DNA of 64,000 nt from Paraburkholderia sp. LEh10 (GCF_017814945.1 NZ_JAGIPX010000028.1:48491-112490), one strand, 5' to 3'; counted from the stretch's first letter, positions 34,370-43,293 are shown. Translations and numbers: made by a program. The notes: generated by a model from the sequence alone, not told the origin.

Positions 34370-35698
34370 ATGTCCATGCCCAAGATCCGGTCGCTAAGAA
34401 ATCAACTCGTGCTTGCGTTGTGTGTGCTGGTGAGCATCGTCGGCGTGGTGCAGGGCGTCAGTTCATATCAATTGTCGAAGGCGGGCATGAGCGCGCTGCT
34501 CGATCTGCGTCTCGAACAGGTGGCGACGCGCCTGTACCGCAGCGGACTGGCCGAGTCGTTGCCCGCGATTCCCTTGCGCGGTTCGCAACCCGAGCGGGAC
34601 ATCGTCCTCACCGTCTGGAAAGAAGGCATAGAGACCCCTTTCCGCTCGACGGAGCCGTCGCTGGCGCTGCCGCGCAATGCCGAACCGGGCTTCACGACGG
34701 AAGTGGTGAACGGCGAAAGCTGGCGCATCTACACGCTGCGCGAGCCTTCGACCGTGGTTCAGGTCGCGCAGCGCTCCCGCGTGCGCCACGAACTCGCGGA
34801 AGCGCGCTCGCTGAATACGCTGTGGCCGATGATCGTGCTCGTGCCGCTGGTGTGGGTCGCCGTGCTGCTGGTGGTGCGGCGCGCGCTGCGCCGTCTCACG
34901 CGGCTGGGCGCGCAGGTGCAGTCGATCGACATGACGCATTTCCAGCAACTATCGACCTCGGGCGTGCCGACTGAAATACGCCCGTTCATTGTTTCGATCA
35001 ACAAAATGATCGAACGTCTCGAGCAATCGATCGAAAGCGAACGCAAGTTCATCTCCGATGCCGCGCATGAATTGCGCACGCCGCTTACCGCGCTGCAATT
35101 GCAGGCCGACAATCTGCAGCCGCATATCGCGCCCGGCAATCAGGAGCGTTTTCGCGAGCTGCAAAGCGGCATCAGGCGCAGCGGCCGGCTGATCGCGCAG
35201 CTCTTGCGGCTCGCGCGCGCCGACGCCACGCTGAAGGCGGATACGGTGACGCGCGTCGACGTCTCGGCCGTGGTCGTCGAAGCCGTCGCGGAAGTGCTGC
35301 CGATCGCGATGCAGCGCGGCATCGACATCGGCGCCGACGAGATGACGAGCGCCCATGTGCGCGCGAACGAATCCGATATCGGCATCGCGCTGCGCAACCT
35401 GGTGAGCAACGCGATCCGCTATACGCCGGACGGCGGCAAGGTCGATCTGGGCATCCACGTGCGGGACGGCATGGTGTGGATCGAAGTCGTCGACACGGGG
35501 CCGGGCATCGACGAGGCGCTGCTGCCGCGCGTTTTCGACCGCTTTTTCCGTGCGAATGTGCAGATCGAGGGCAGCGGTCTGGGTCTCGCGATCGTGCAGG
35601 CCATCGTGAACCGGCATGGCGGAGAGGCGCATTTGCGCAACCGCACGGATGGTCAGTCGGGCATCGTCGCGTCGATCGGTTTTCCTGCCGTGCCGTGA
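34370..35698 (+). CDS. Sensor histidine kinase (QseC/PmrB-like)
   Basis: 442 residues. Membrane helix about 12-30, periplasmic sensor of about 120 residues, second helix about 151-170, HAMP-like linker, then the kinase core: phosphoacceptor His233 in DAAHELRTPL, N box NLVSNAIRYTPDGG, G1 DTGPGID, F box and G2 GSGLGLAIV. It should autophosphorylate and pass phosphate to the regulator encoded at 36078. Unusually the kinase gene comes first, with a terminator and 379 bases between them, so the two are probably transcribed separately. Confidence 0.92.
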   Translation: MSMPKIRSLRNQLVLALCVLVSIVGVVQGVSSYQLSKAGMSALLDLRLEQVATRLYRSGLAESLPAIPLRGSQPERDIVLTVWKEGIETPFRSTEPSLALPRNAEPGFTTEVVNGESWRIYTLREPSTVVQVAQRSRVRHELAEARSLNTLWPMIVLVPLVWVAVLLVVRRALRRLTRLGAQVQSIDMTHFQQLSTSGVPTEIRPFIVSINKMIERLEQSIESERKFISDAAHELRTPLTALQLQADNLQPHIAPGNQERFRELQSGIRRSGRLIAQLLRLARADATLKADTVTRVDVSAVVVEAVAEVLPIAMQRGIDIGADEMTSAHVRANESDIGIALRNLVSNAIRYTPDGGKVDLGIHVRDGMVWIEVVDTGPGIDEALLPRVFDRFFRANVQIEGSGLGLAIVQAIVNRHGGEAHLRNRTDGQSGIVASIGFPAVP

Positions 35699-35817
35699 GC
35701 GCGAAAGCGCGTGTGCGGCACGCTCATTCTTCCGTCACTCTTTGCGCCCAGCATCGAACTGTTGGAGCAGGCCCCTCTGGTTCTGGCAACGGCGATCGGT
35801 CAAGCCAGAATCCTTCG

Positions 35818-35847
35818 GCCGACTGCGCAAGCGGTCGGCTTTTTTTC
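35818..35847 (+). terminator. Rho-independent terminator after the kinase gene
   Basis: 9-bp stem with one G-T wobble (35818-35826 with 35831-35839), GCAA loop and eight T. The rest of the 35699-36077 gap has a small GGTTCG-type repeat near 35930-35960 and presumably the regulator's promoter, but no gene. Confidence 0.88.
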
Positions 35848-36077
35848 GGCCTTCATTTTGGCCGTCACATCGCGCCGCGCGCGACGTCGGCTCAGTTATG
35901 ATGCGATGTGGCCGGTGCGGAATGTCGGGTTCGGTTGGTTCGGCTGGTTCGATTGGTTCGCACGGGCGGGCTACGGCCTGGAATCGCAAGCAGCTGCGGG
36001 CGCGCAGGGTGCCGCGGGCGGCTGAACGGTCCGCGTGCCGCAGCCAGTGACATTTTCGTTGCTGTGGATACGACATC

Positions 36078-36752
36078 ATGCGAGTGCTACTGGTTGAAGA
36101 CGATCTGCAGATCGGCCAAAGTCTGATGCGCGCGCTGCAGGACGCGGACTACAGCGTCGACTGGGTGCGCGACGGCAATGCAGGCAGCGCGGCCATGGCC
36201 GCCGCCGAATACACCGTCGTGCTGCTCGATCTCGGCTTGCCCGGCATGGGCGGCATCGAATTGCTGAGGGCATCGCGCGCGGCGGGCAACAAGGTGCCCG
36301 TTTTGATCCTCACCGCGCGCGACGACCTCGACGCGCGCGTCCAGGGCCTCGACGTGGGCGCCGACGACTACGTGCTCAAACCCTTCGACGTTCCCGAACT
36401 GCTCGCGCGCATCCGCGCCGTCCTGCGCCGCAAGGCGGGCTACGCGTCGTCGCGTCTGGGCGACGATGCGCTGAGCCTCGATCTCGACAGGCGTACGCTC
36501 TGTTGCAACGGCGTGTCGTCGGTGCTGTCGGCGCGCGAGTTCGCGCTGATGCTCGCGTTTCTCGAACGCCCCGGCACGATCCTGTCGCGCGACCAGCTCG
36601 AAGACAAGCTGTACGGCTGGGGCAAGGAAGTCGAGAGCAATGCCGTCGACGTGCTCATCCATTCCGTGCGCAAGAAGTTCGGGCAATCGGTGATACGCAA
36701 CGTGCGCGGCCTGGGCTGGACCGTCATGCTGGGCGATACGCCGAAGACGTGA
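36078..36752 (+). CDS. OmpR-family response regulator (QseB/PmrA-like)
   Basis: 224 residues. Receiver domain with acidic pocket E7-D8-D9, phosphoacceptor D51 (VVLLDLGLPGMGG), LTAR and VLKPFD; then a winged-helix DNA-binding domain (LSAREFALMLAFLERPGTILSRDQLEDKLYG, VRKKFGQSVIRNVRGLGWTV). Expected to be activated by the kinase at 34370. Targets unknown. The ATG lacks a strong ribosome binding site. Confidence 0.92.
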   Translation: MRVLLVEDDLQIGQSLMRALQDADYSVDWVRDGNAGSAAMAAAEYTVVLLDLGLPGMGGIELLRASRAAGNKVPVLILTARDDLDARVQGLDVGADDYVLKPFDVPELLARIRAVLRRKAGYASSRLGDDALSLDLDRRTLCCNGVSSVLSAREFALMLAFLERPGTILSRDQLEDKLYGWGKEVESNAVDVLIHSVRKKFGQSVIRNVRGLGWTVMLGDTPKT

Positions 36753-36865
36753 CAATGGCTGCGCCGCGCAGCCTCGATTTTCCGCTTATTTTCCGCTCAC
36801 TCCGAACCGGCACACTCTTCTCGACCACCCAGCAATCACGCTGATGATCTGTCGAGGAGAAAGCG

Positions 36866-37144
36866 ATGAGAGGCATTGCGCAAGTTCAAGTCGTTGATGG
36901 ATGCAACGATGGGCGCGACGCGCCCGCGTTGAGCGCACGCGTCCTGTGCTGCACGAGCACGCGGATCGCCGTGCATGTCGATTGCACGATGCAGCGCAGC
37001 GGCGCGACCGCGAACCGTCCACCCCCCTATGCAGTGCCTGTCTGCGTCAAGCACCGCACGCGGGCGACGGCGCGTACGGGCTCGCGCGTGCGAGATCGGC
37101 ACTGCGCAGGCTGGGAAGACGGTTGCGGTTCGACACGGCAGTGA
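36866..37144 (+). CDS. Hypothetical small Cys-containing protein
   Basis: 92 residues with nine Cys, including CC in RVLCCTSTRIAV. Supported mainly by GAGGAG placed seven bases before the ATG. Codon bias is only moderate and other frames are open, so it may be spurious. It ends nine bases before the next ORF. Not recognised. Confidence 0.35.
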   Translation: MRGIAQVQVVDGCNDGRDAPALSARVLCCTSTRIAVHVDCTMQRSGATANRPPPYAVPVCVKHRTRATARTGSRVRDRHCAGWEDGCGSTRQ

Positions 37145-37153
37145 GGCAAGGCC

Positions 37154-37468
37154 ATGGCGAACCATCCGGCTATCGACGGGCAGTCCGCACATGATGCGCC
37201 GAGCTGGCAGGCGCGCGTCGTTCGATGGGCGATGCCGCCCATCGTGTCGCGGCGCTTTTGCCCATGCCGCGCGTCCGTTCCCGATGTCGCGCAGGTGCGC
37301 GCACGCATGCACCGGCCGTCGATGCCGGGCGCGTTGCCGTGCTTCGCGCCGTTCCTGCCCGAAGCGAATCAGGCGTTGCGGCAGGCGGCGATGTTCGCGC
37401 GGCGCTGCCTCGCGACGCGCAAGAGCCAGGCTGCTCGTGTCACGGCCGCTCGTGTCACGGCTGAATGA
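37154..37468 (+). CDS. Hypothetical protein
   Basis: 104 residues, MANHPAIDGQSAHDAPSWQA onward, with high G/C in third positions. A helical C-terminal half (LPEANQALRQAAMFARRCLATRKSQ) ends in a duplicated AARVT from a short direct repeat. It may pair with the ORF just before it. A terminator for the opposite strand lies 26 bases downstream. Not recognised. Confidence 0.45.
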   Translation: MANHPAIDGQSAHDAPSWQARVVRWAMPPIVSRRFCPCRASVPDVAQVRARMHRPSMPGALPCFAPFLPEANQALRQAAMFARRCLATRKSQAARVTAARVTAE

Positions 37469-37493
37469 GACGGGCTGGCGTGCCGTGGTCCCG

Positions 37494-37519
37494 CAAAAAA
37501 AAAGACGGCATGAGCCGTC
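37494..37519 (-). terminator. Rho-independent terminator for the MFS gene
   Basis: On the minus strand GACGGC-TCAT-GCCGTC followed by nine or more T, 42 bases after the MFS stop. Confidence 0.9.
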
Positions 37520-37561
37520 CGCGAAACGAGCCGGGGCTGGCCTCTGGAAGTCTGGAGAGCT

Positions 37562-38815
37562 TCACGCGCGCGCCGGCTGCGCAGGCGTGCCCGAAGCATG
37601 AACGGTATCGTCGATCGGGAAATGCAGCAGCGCGGCGAACAGTCCCGCTAACGCCGTCGCGGCCCAGATCGGCGTGTACGAGCCCGTCATGTCGAACACG
37701 AAGCCGCCGAGCCACGCGCCGAGAAACGAACCCAACTGATGGCTGAGAAACACCACGCCGAACAGCGTGCCCAGATGCCGCGTGCCGAACACCTTCGCGA
37801 TGAGCCCGCTCGTGAGCGGCACTGTGCCGAGCCACGTCAGACCCATCACGGCCGCGAACAGCACGACGGAGAGCGTCGACTTCGGCAGCAGGAAAAAGGC
37901 GGCGATCGTCGCACCGCGTATCAGGTACAGCCAGCCGAGCACATGTTGCTGGCGAAAGCGCCCGCCGAGCCAGCCGCACGCCCAGCTGCCCGCCATGTTG
38001 AAGAGGCCGATCAGCGCGAGCGCGGTTGCGCCGAGTCCCATCGGCATATGGCATAGCGTCAGATAGCCGGGCAGATGCGTGGCGATGAACGCAAGCTGGA
38101 AGCCGCACGTGAAGAAGCCGAGCGTGAGCAGCCGGTAGCCGCGATGCCGGCGCGCGTGCGCGAGCGTGTCGCGCAACGACACCGTGGCGGGCGACGCGTC
38201 CCCGTGCGGCGTTGCCGCGCCGTTGCGGCGATCGAGCAGGAGGCCGAACGGCGCGGCGACCAGCATCAGGAAGGCGAGCGCGAACAGCGACGTGGATACG
38301 CCCGACGTTTCGCGGACGATCTGCGCGAAGGGCACCATCAGCACCTGTCCGAGCGAGCCGCCCGCGCTTGCGATGCCCATCGCCATGCTGCGCTGCTCGG
38401 GTGTCGCGACGCGGCCGACGGCCGTCAGCACGACGCCGAACGTCGTGCAGCTCACGCCGATGCCGACCAGCAAGCCGAGTCCCGCGACGAGCGCGAGGCC
38501 TGACGGCGCGGCTGCCGCCAGCGCGAGGCCCGCTGCGAAGGTGGTGGCGCCGAACGCGACGACGGGCGCGGCGCCGTAGCGGTCCGCCGCGGCGCCCGCG
38601 AACGGCTGTGCGAATCCCCACACGAGATTGTGCAGCGCAATCGCAAAGGCAATCAGCGTGACGGGCAGGCCACGGTCGAACGAAAACGGCCCGATGAACA
38701 GGCCGAAGGTTTGCCGGATGCCCATCGCGGCGCTCAGGATCAGCGCGGCCGCGACGATCACGTAGAGCGTCGGGTTCTTCAGGGATGCTGCGCAAGTGGA
38801 TCTGACCGTCGACAT
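37562..38815 (-). CDS. Major facilitator superfamily permease
   Basis: 417 residues with 12 predicted membrane helices in two halves. The MFS motif A region reads WGFAQPFAGAAADRYGAAPV between helices 2 and 3, and the mid loop is charged (LLLDRRNGAATPHGD). The N-terminus GIRQTFGLFIGPFSFDRGLP is typical of the oxalate/formate or monocarboxylate-like MFS branch, but the substrate cannot be read from the sequence. An overlapping longer frame on the same strand is a shadow. It may be controlled by the LysR regulator encoded upstream in the same direction. Confidence 0.88.
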   Translation of the reverse strand: MSTVRSTCAASLKNPTLYVIVAAALILSAAMGIRQTFGLFIGPFSFDRGLPVTLIAFAIALHNLVWGFAQPFAGAAADRYGAAPVVAFGATTFAAGLALAAAAPSGLALVAGLGLLVGIGVSCTTFGVVLTAVGRVATPEQRSMAMGIASAGGSLGQVLMVPFAQIVRETSGVSTSLFALAFLMLVAAPFGLLLDRRNGAATPHGDASPATVSLRDTLAHARRHRGYRLLTLGFFTCGFQLAFIATHLPGYLTLCHMPMGLGATALALIGLFNMAGSWACGWLGGRFRQQHVLGWLYLIRGATIAAFFLLPKSTLSVVLFAAVMGLTWLGTVPLTSGLIAKVFGTRHLGTLFGVVFLSHQLGSFLGAWLGGFVFDMTGSYTPIWAATALAGLFAALLHFPIDDTVHASGTPAQPARA

Positions 38816-38929
38816 GTTTCGTTCCTCCTCGCGGGCATCGTCGCAGCAGCGTGGCCGCGCGACAAACGAAAAGTTTTCGGCGTCAGATGAAGAAAATTCA
38901 CTTGCGGGCGGTCGATCCGACCTTCTGCA

Positions 38930-39871
38930 TCAGCGCGCGTCAGCGGCGGAAGACTGGGCTTCGTGGACGGAAGCTTCCGCGCCGAACGCTTGCGCTTCCT
39001 GAATCAGCCAGCGCCTGAACGCCTGCAGATCGGGCCGCTCGTCCTCGCCTGCCGCGCTGACGAGCCAATACGCCGTCTTCGCCTCGACGCTCGACGCGCT
39101 CGCGGCGACGAGCGTGCCCGCGTCGAGTTCGCGGTTCACGAGCGGACGTCTGCCTATCGCCACGCCCATGCCCGTGATCGCCGCTTCGAGTGCGAGCTGG
39201 ATCGTGTCGAAGCGCAGGCCGCCTGACGCATCGATGTCGCCGGGCCCGGCGTTGTCCAGCCACGCCTGCCAGTCTTCGCTGGCCGTATCGACATGAATCA
39301 GCGTCGCGCGGCGCAGGTCGACGTTGCCGTGCGCATCGAGCAGCGTATCGCGATACGCGCGGCTGCAGACGGGCACGAGCCGCTCGCCGAACAGCCGGCT
39401 CCAGTCGCTGCCCGGCACCGGTCCGCGGCTCAGGTGGATGCCGAAGTCGAAGCCGTCGATGGGAAAGCCGACCTGACGCCGCGACGTATCGACGGACACG
39501 TCGATGCCCGGCCAGCGCGCGCGAAACGCGTGCAGGCGCGGCACGAGCCAGCGCACGGCGAGCGTCGGCGCGCAGCTCACTGCGATCGTGCGATGCGTGC
39601 GGCCGTCGGGCAGCCGCTGCGTGCCGAGCGCGATCAGCGAGAACGCTTCGGCGATGTACGGGAAATAGAGTTCGCCTGCGGGCGTCAGCGACAGCTTGCG
39701 CGGCTCGCGCACGAAGAGGGCGACGCCGAGCGTTTCTTCGAGCGCGACGATGCCGTGGCTCACCGCGCTCGGCGTCAAGTTGAGTTCGGCGGCGGCGAGC
39801 TTGAAACTGCCGTGCCGCGCCGCTGCCTCGAAGAAACGCAGCGAATTCAGCGGAGGCAGGCGAAGCGGCAT
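38930..39871 (-). CDS. LysR-family regulator (GcvA-like)
   Basis: 313 residues. N-terminal helix-turn-helix (PLNSLRFFEAAARHGSFKLAAAELNLTPSAVSHGIVALEETLGVALFVR) and a periplasmic-binding-like effector domain. The LPPLNSLRFFEAAARHGSF start is that of the GcvA subgroup. ATG 39871 is chosen because homology starts there; the frame is open to 40171. Target genes are not evident; the nearest candidates are the MFS gene just downstream. Confidence 0.9.
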   Translation of the reverse strand: MPLRLPPLNSLRFFEAAARHGSFKLAAAELNLTPSAVSHGIVALEETLGVALFVREPRKLSLTPAGELYFPYIAEAFSLIALGTQRLPDGRTHRTIAVSCAPTLAVRWLVPRLHAFRARWPGIDVSVDTSRRQVGFPIDGFDFGIHLSRGPVPGSDWSRLFGERLVPVCSRAYRDTLLDAHGNVDLRRATLIHVDTASEDWQAWLDNAGPGDIDASGGLRFDTIQLALEAAITGMGVAIGRRPLVNRELDAGTLVAASASSVEAKTAYWLVSAAGEDERPDLQAFRRWLIQEAQAFGAEASVHEAQSSAADAR

Positions 39872-39989
39872 GACGCATCCTTCGACGGTGACGGCGGGCG
39901 GGCAGGCAGCCATGCGCGCAGGACGCGGCTTGAGACTATCCACGCGCCGGATGCGCTGCAAGCGGGTGCCGCGACATCGACGGGTTTGT

Positions 39990-40211
39990 TCAAGGACAGC
40001 ACGAGCAGCCTCGATGCCGCATGCCATAGCTGCCGGCGCCTTCGGACGCGTCGTTCGCCGAGCCGCCGCCGAGCAGCGCTGGCGCGCCGATCCGCACGCG
40101 TTCGGCGGACGTGCCGCAGCGTGGGCAATCAACAGGTTCGTCCCGCTCGGCGATGCGCCGCACTGCTTCAAAGGCGCCGCAATCGGCGCACTCGTAGTCG
40201 TACACAGGCAT
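39990..40211 (-). CDS. FmdB-family zinc ribbon protein
   Basis: 73 residues: MPVYDYECADCGAFEAVRRIAE, with CADC and CPRC zinc knuckles, then a Gly-rich tail ending HRGCSCCP. FmdB-type proteins are thought to regulate amidase (formamidase, acetamidase) genes; no amidase lies here. ATG 40211 is the family start. The 280-base gap to the divergent SLATT gene holds both promoters. Confidence 0.85.
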   Translation of the reverse strand: MPVYDYECADCGAFEAVRRIAERDEPVDCPRCGTSAERVRIGAPALLGGGSANDASEGAGSYGMRHRGCSCCP

Positions 40212-40491
40212 AGGTTGTTCCGTCGTCATTCGCACCGCGCGTGATGCGATCCAGCGCTTGTGCCGGCTATTGCGCGTGCGTTCGTGAAAGCCGTCCGGCT
40301 TCAGCAGCTGTCATCGTACCGAATCTGCGGCGCCTGCGTGGCGCTCCGGCACGAAACACAGGCGCACGCATGTGCCGTTCCTGCCGCTCTCGCCTGCACG
40401 TGATGCGCACGCGGGCGGCGCGCAACGGCTGCCGCGGCGAGCACCGCGCGATGCTATGCTGGCCTTTCCCCGTCGAAGAGAGGCAGCAGGC

Positions 40492-41079
40492 ATGACGATG
40501 GTCGATACGCACGCGCAATCCGGGGCCGGTCCCGGTTCCCGCGCTGGTTCGAATGCCCATAGCGAGTACACGCCGCCCGTCAACGAGGACGAGCTTCTGC
40601 TGAAGTGGATACGCCGCGCGCGCGAATCGCAGAAGAGCCATTACGACATGGCCGATCTGCTCGCCGCGCGCAACCGCCTGTTCGGCGTCGCCGTAACGGT
40701 GATTTCGGCTGTGGTCGGCACGACAGTGTTCCTGTCGCTGGTAGCGTCGGCGGACTCGCCGTGGGCGCGGCTCGTCGTTGGGCTCGTCAGCATTGCGGCC
40801 GCTGTGTCGGCGGCGCTGCAAACCTTCCTGCGTTATGCGGAGCGCGCCGAGGAGCATCGTGCGGCGGGCGCACGCTATGGGGCCGTCAGGCGCCGGCTGG
40901 AAGCGATCTACGCGGACGAGCCGGGCGCGCGCGAAGGCCGTCAGCTGAGCGAAGTGCGCGGCATCCTCGACAGGCTCGCGGAAGACTCGCCGAGTGTGCC
41001 GCCGAGGGTTTTCCGGCGGACGCAGCAGACGTTGCGCGTCGCGGCGGCACATGGCCGCGACGCCGGCGGATGGGAATGA
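40492..41079 (+). CDS. SLATT/DUF4231-type two-helix membrane protein
   Basis: 195 residues. A cytoplasmic N-terminus, then two adjacent membrane helices (FGVAVTVISAVVGTTVFLSLV and LVVGLVSIAAAVSAALQTFL), then a helical cytoplasmic tail (RYAERAEEHRAAGARYGAVRRRLEAIYAD). This is the layout of SLATT domains, which are described as pore-forming effectors in nucleotide-signalling conflict systems. Here no SMODS, SLOG or TIR partner is adjacent, so a housekeeping role is as likely. The longer upstream frame is ignored because the ATG at 40492 fits the domain. A tandem array begins ten bases after the stop. Confidence 0.65.
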   Translation: MTMVDTHAQSGAGPGSRAGSNAHSEYTPPVNEDELLLKWIRRARESQKSHYDMADLLAARNRLFGVAVTVISAVVGTTVFLSLVASADSPWARLVVGLVSIAAAVSAALQTFLRYAERAEEHRAAGARYGAVRRRLEAIYADEPGAREGRQLSEVRGILDRLAEDSPSVPPRVFRRTQQTLRVAAAHGRDAGGWE

Positions 41080-41088
41080 GCGACGCGC

Positions 41089-41452
41089 GCAGCCGAACTA
41101 CGCGCGAACTACGGTCGCAGCCGAACTACGCGCGAACTACGGTCGCAGCCGAACTACGCGCGAACTACGGTCGCAGCCGAACTACGCGCGAACTACGGTC
41201 GCAGCCGAACTACGTGCGAACTAGGGTCGCAGCCGAACCACGTGCGAACTACACGCGCAGCCGAACTACGCGCGAACTACGGTCGCAGCCGAACCACGCG
41301 CGAACTACGGTCACAGCCGAACCACGTGCGAACTACGCGCGCAGCCGAACCACCTGCGAACTACGCGCGCAGCCGAACCACCTGCGAACTACGCGCGCAG
41401 CCGAACCACCTGCGAACTACGCGCGTAGCCGAACCACCTGCGAACTACGCGC
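41089..41452. repeat. 28-bp tandem array, 13 copies plus a partial
   Basis: Units begin at 41089 and every 28 bases thereafter through 41425, with a partial unit at 41453. The unit begins GCAGCCGAAC and carries two CGAAC-type half-motifs ((T/C)AC(G/C) then GCGAACTAC). Early copies are almost identical; later ones share different changes (CGAACCACCTGCG), so the array has diversified in blocks. There are no spacers. On the minus strand most units carry TAG; on the plus strand all frames stay open. It lies between the convergent SLATT and PTS-IIA-like genes, and the latter's stop codon is in the last copy. Confidence 0.97.
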
Positions 41453-42395
41453 GCAGCCGCGCGCCCGCGCGCGAGGACGGGGCGCGCATCGGCATCGGCG
41501 ACGGCATCGCGGGGCCATCGCCGCCCGTATCGCTGCTGAACAGGCGGCACGCTTCGCTTGCGCTGCCGCATGCATGCAGGCGCTCGCGGAAATGCTGGTC
41601 GCAAAAGCGCTGAGCGACGTCGGCGAGCAGATTCAAATGCATCGTGTGCGCGCCTTCGGGCACGAAGAGCGCGATCACGTCGCTGACGGGCTTCGCGTCG
41701 GGGGCATCGAAGTCGATTGGCACGGCGGGCCGCACATACATGACGACAGCCGTGCGCAAGCCGGCGATCTGGCTGTGCGGCACGGCAACGCCTTGTCCGA
41801 GGCCCGTCGAGCCCAGCGCTTCACGCGTATTCAGTCCCGCGACCACGTCGGCTGCCGGGATGCCGCAGCGAGCTTCGCACAACGCGCCCAGTTGCGCGAA
41901 CAGCGCCGCGCGATCCGTGGCGCTCACGTCGAGCAGCACGTTGTCGACGCTCAGCAGCCGGTCGAGCGTCTGCCCGTCGTCATCCGGCGGCGTCGCGTGG
42001 CGCGCGGGCCGCAGCGCGTTCGCGGCCTTGGTCCACGAGTTTGAGCGTACCAGGTCGCGCCAGCCTTCCGTCGGTGCTTCGGGAATCTCGAACAGATGAC
42101 CGAACTGCGCGGCGGGCGCAATCCGCGTCACCTGTTCGATTGCGCCGTTCACGGCGTCTTTCGGCAAATACAGCGACAGTTGCACCCGCCCGGTATGCGG
42201 CAGCGTCGCGATGCGGATCGTCCACGGCTGGCCCGCGCAGTCGCGCGTGAGCGCGCGGCGCAACGGCGTGACATGCTGGGCGTCGAGTGTCACGCGCATC
42301 ATGACGCTGCGGCTGTCCGCGTGACCCCGCGGAATATCCTCGCGGCTGCGGTGGATGCCGAAAATCGCGCGCAGAATGGCCCTGGTTTTTGTCAT
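41445..42395 (-). CDS. PTS EIIA-like (PtsN/fructose family) protein with N-terminal extension
   Basis: 316 residues. The C-terminal half (about 145-285) is an EIIA(fru/ntr) domain; phosphorylated His is H207 in GLGQGVAVPHSQI. The first about 140 residues (VTLDAQHVTPLRRALTRD...HLFEIPEAPTEGW) form a separate domain I do not recognise. The last about 20 residues (ending SSRAGARLRA) run into the 28-bp array, where a TAG ends the frame, so the natural C-terminus may have been altered by the array. No EIIB or EIIC gene is near, which points to regulation rather than sugar transport. Confidence 0.8.
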   Translation of the reverse strand: MTKTRAILRAIFGIHRSREDIPRGHADSRSVMMRVTLDAQHVTPLRRALTRDCAGQPWTIRIATLPHTGRVQLSLYLPKDAVNGAIEQVTRIAPAAQFGHLFEIPEAPTEGWRDLVRSNSWTKAANALRPARHATPPDDDGQTLDRLLSVDNVLLDVSATDRAALFAQLGALCEARCGIPAADVVAGLNTREALGSTGLGQGVAVPHSQIAGLRTAVVMYVRPAVPIDFDAPDAKPVSDVIALFVPEGAHTMHLNLLADVAQRFCDQHFRERLHACGSASEACRLFSSDTGGDGPAMPSPMPMRAPSSRAGARLRA

Positions 42396-42603
42396 GTCCC
42401 TTCTCCAGCCTTTGACACAGTTCCTAGCGTAGCGCGATCCGCATTAAAGCCGAATAAAAAAGCAGCTTCTTGCGGCTGCATGAAATGTGGGGTGTCGCAC
42501 GCAGGGCGGCGGGAATAGGTGTTAAAGAACGCATGCCGCCGCGATGCTTCGTCCGCAGATGCGTTCCAATCCCGACCACCCGCACGCGCCCGGAGGCCCG
42601 TTC

Positions 42604-43293
42604 ATGCTGACGCTCTACTCGTATCCCGATCTGTTCGGCGTCGCCGACAACAATCCGTTCGGTCTGAAAGTGTTCGCGTTCATGCGGCTGTGCGGACTCG
42701 ATTTCGAGCACCGCCACATTCTCGATACGTCGCTCGCGCCGCGTGGGCAGTTGCCGTATCTGTCGGACGACGGCGAGACAGTCGGCGACAGCGACGCGAT
42801 CATCGCGTACCTGACGAAGACGCGCGGCCTGCGCATCGACAGCGCGCTGTCGCCGGGCCAGCTGAATCTCGACTTGCTGGTGCGCCGCACACTCGACGAT
42901 CTCTACTGGCCAATGAGCTATTCGCGCTGGCGCGACGAGCGCTACTGGCCGGCGTTTCGCGACGCCGTGCTGCGCGAGCATGCCGACGCGAGCGCGAGCA
43001 CGCTCGAAGCGGCGCGCGAATATAACCGGCAGCGCTATCACTACCAGGGCATCGGCCGCTACGAGCCGGATCAGGTGTACGCGCGCGGCATCGGTGACTT
43101 GCGCGTGGTGGCCGATCTGCTCGGCGACAGCGGATTCGTGTTCGGCCCCGAGCCTGCGAGCATCGACGCCGCGATCTACGGCTTTGCCGCGAACATTTAC
43201 TTCTATGAGATCGATACGCCGTTGAAGGCGTTCGTGTTGTCTCGCCCCGCGCTGGTCAGGCATTGTCTCGCCGTGCACGAGCGTGTGGCCTGA
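42604..43293 (+). CDS. Glutathione S-transferase-fold protein (metaxin/FAXC-like)
   Basis: 229 residues. Thioredoxin-fold start MLTLYSYPDLFGVADNNPFGLKVFAFMRLCGLDFEHRHI, then LPYLSDDGETVGDSDAIIAYL and a helical C-terminal domain with FGPEPASIDAAIYGFAANI. GGAGG precedes ATG 42604. Same family type as 22141-22899 but well diverged. Divergent from the PTS-like gene. Function unknown. Confidence 0.85.
   Translation: MLTLYSYPDLFGVADNNPFGLKVFAFMRLCGLDFEHRHILDTSLAPRGQLPYLSDDGETVGDSDAIIAYLTKTRGLRIDSALSPGQLNLDLLVRRTLDDLYWPMSYSRWRDERYWPAFRDAVLREHADASASTLEAAREYNRQRYHYQGIGRYEPDQVYARGIGDLRVVADLLGDSGFVFGPEPASIDAAIYGFAANIYFYEIDTPLKAFVLSRPALVRHCLAVHERVA

Noticed and set aside
35711..36025. 105-residue ORF between the kinase and regulator genes
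   Set aside because: It runs straight through a strong terminator and has no ribosome binding site.
36975..37601. 208-residue Arg/Cys-rich ORF
   Set aside because: Overlaps two better candidates and the MFS terminator; strongly Arg-rich as in out-of-frame reading.
41089..41462. CRISPR array
   Set aside because: The 28-bp units are head to tail with no spacers, and no cas genes are present.
40605..42044. Long plus-strand ORF through the 28-bp array
   Set aside because: It arises because the repeat has no plus-strand stops; it runs antisense to the PTS-like gene and out of frame with the SLATT gene.
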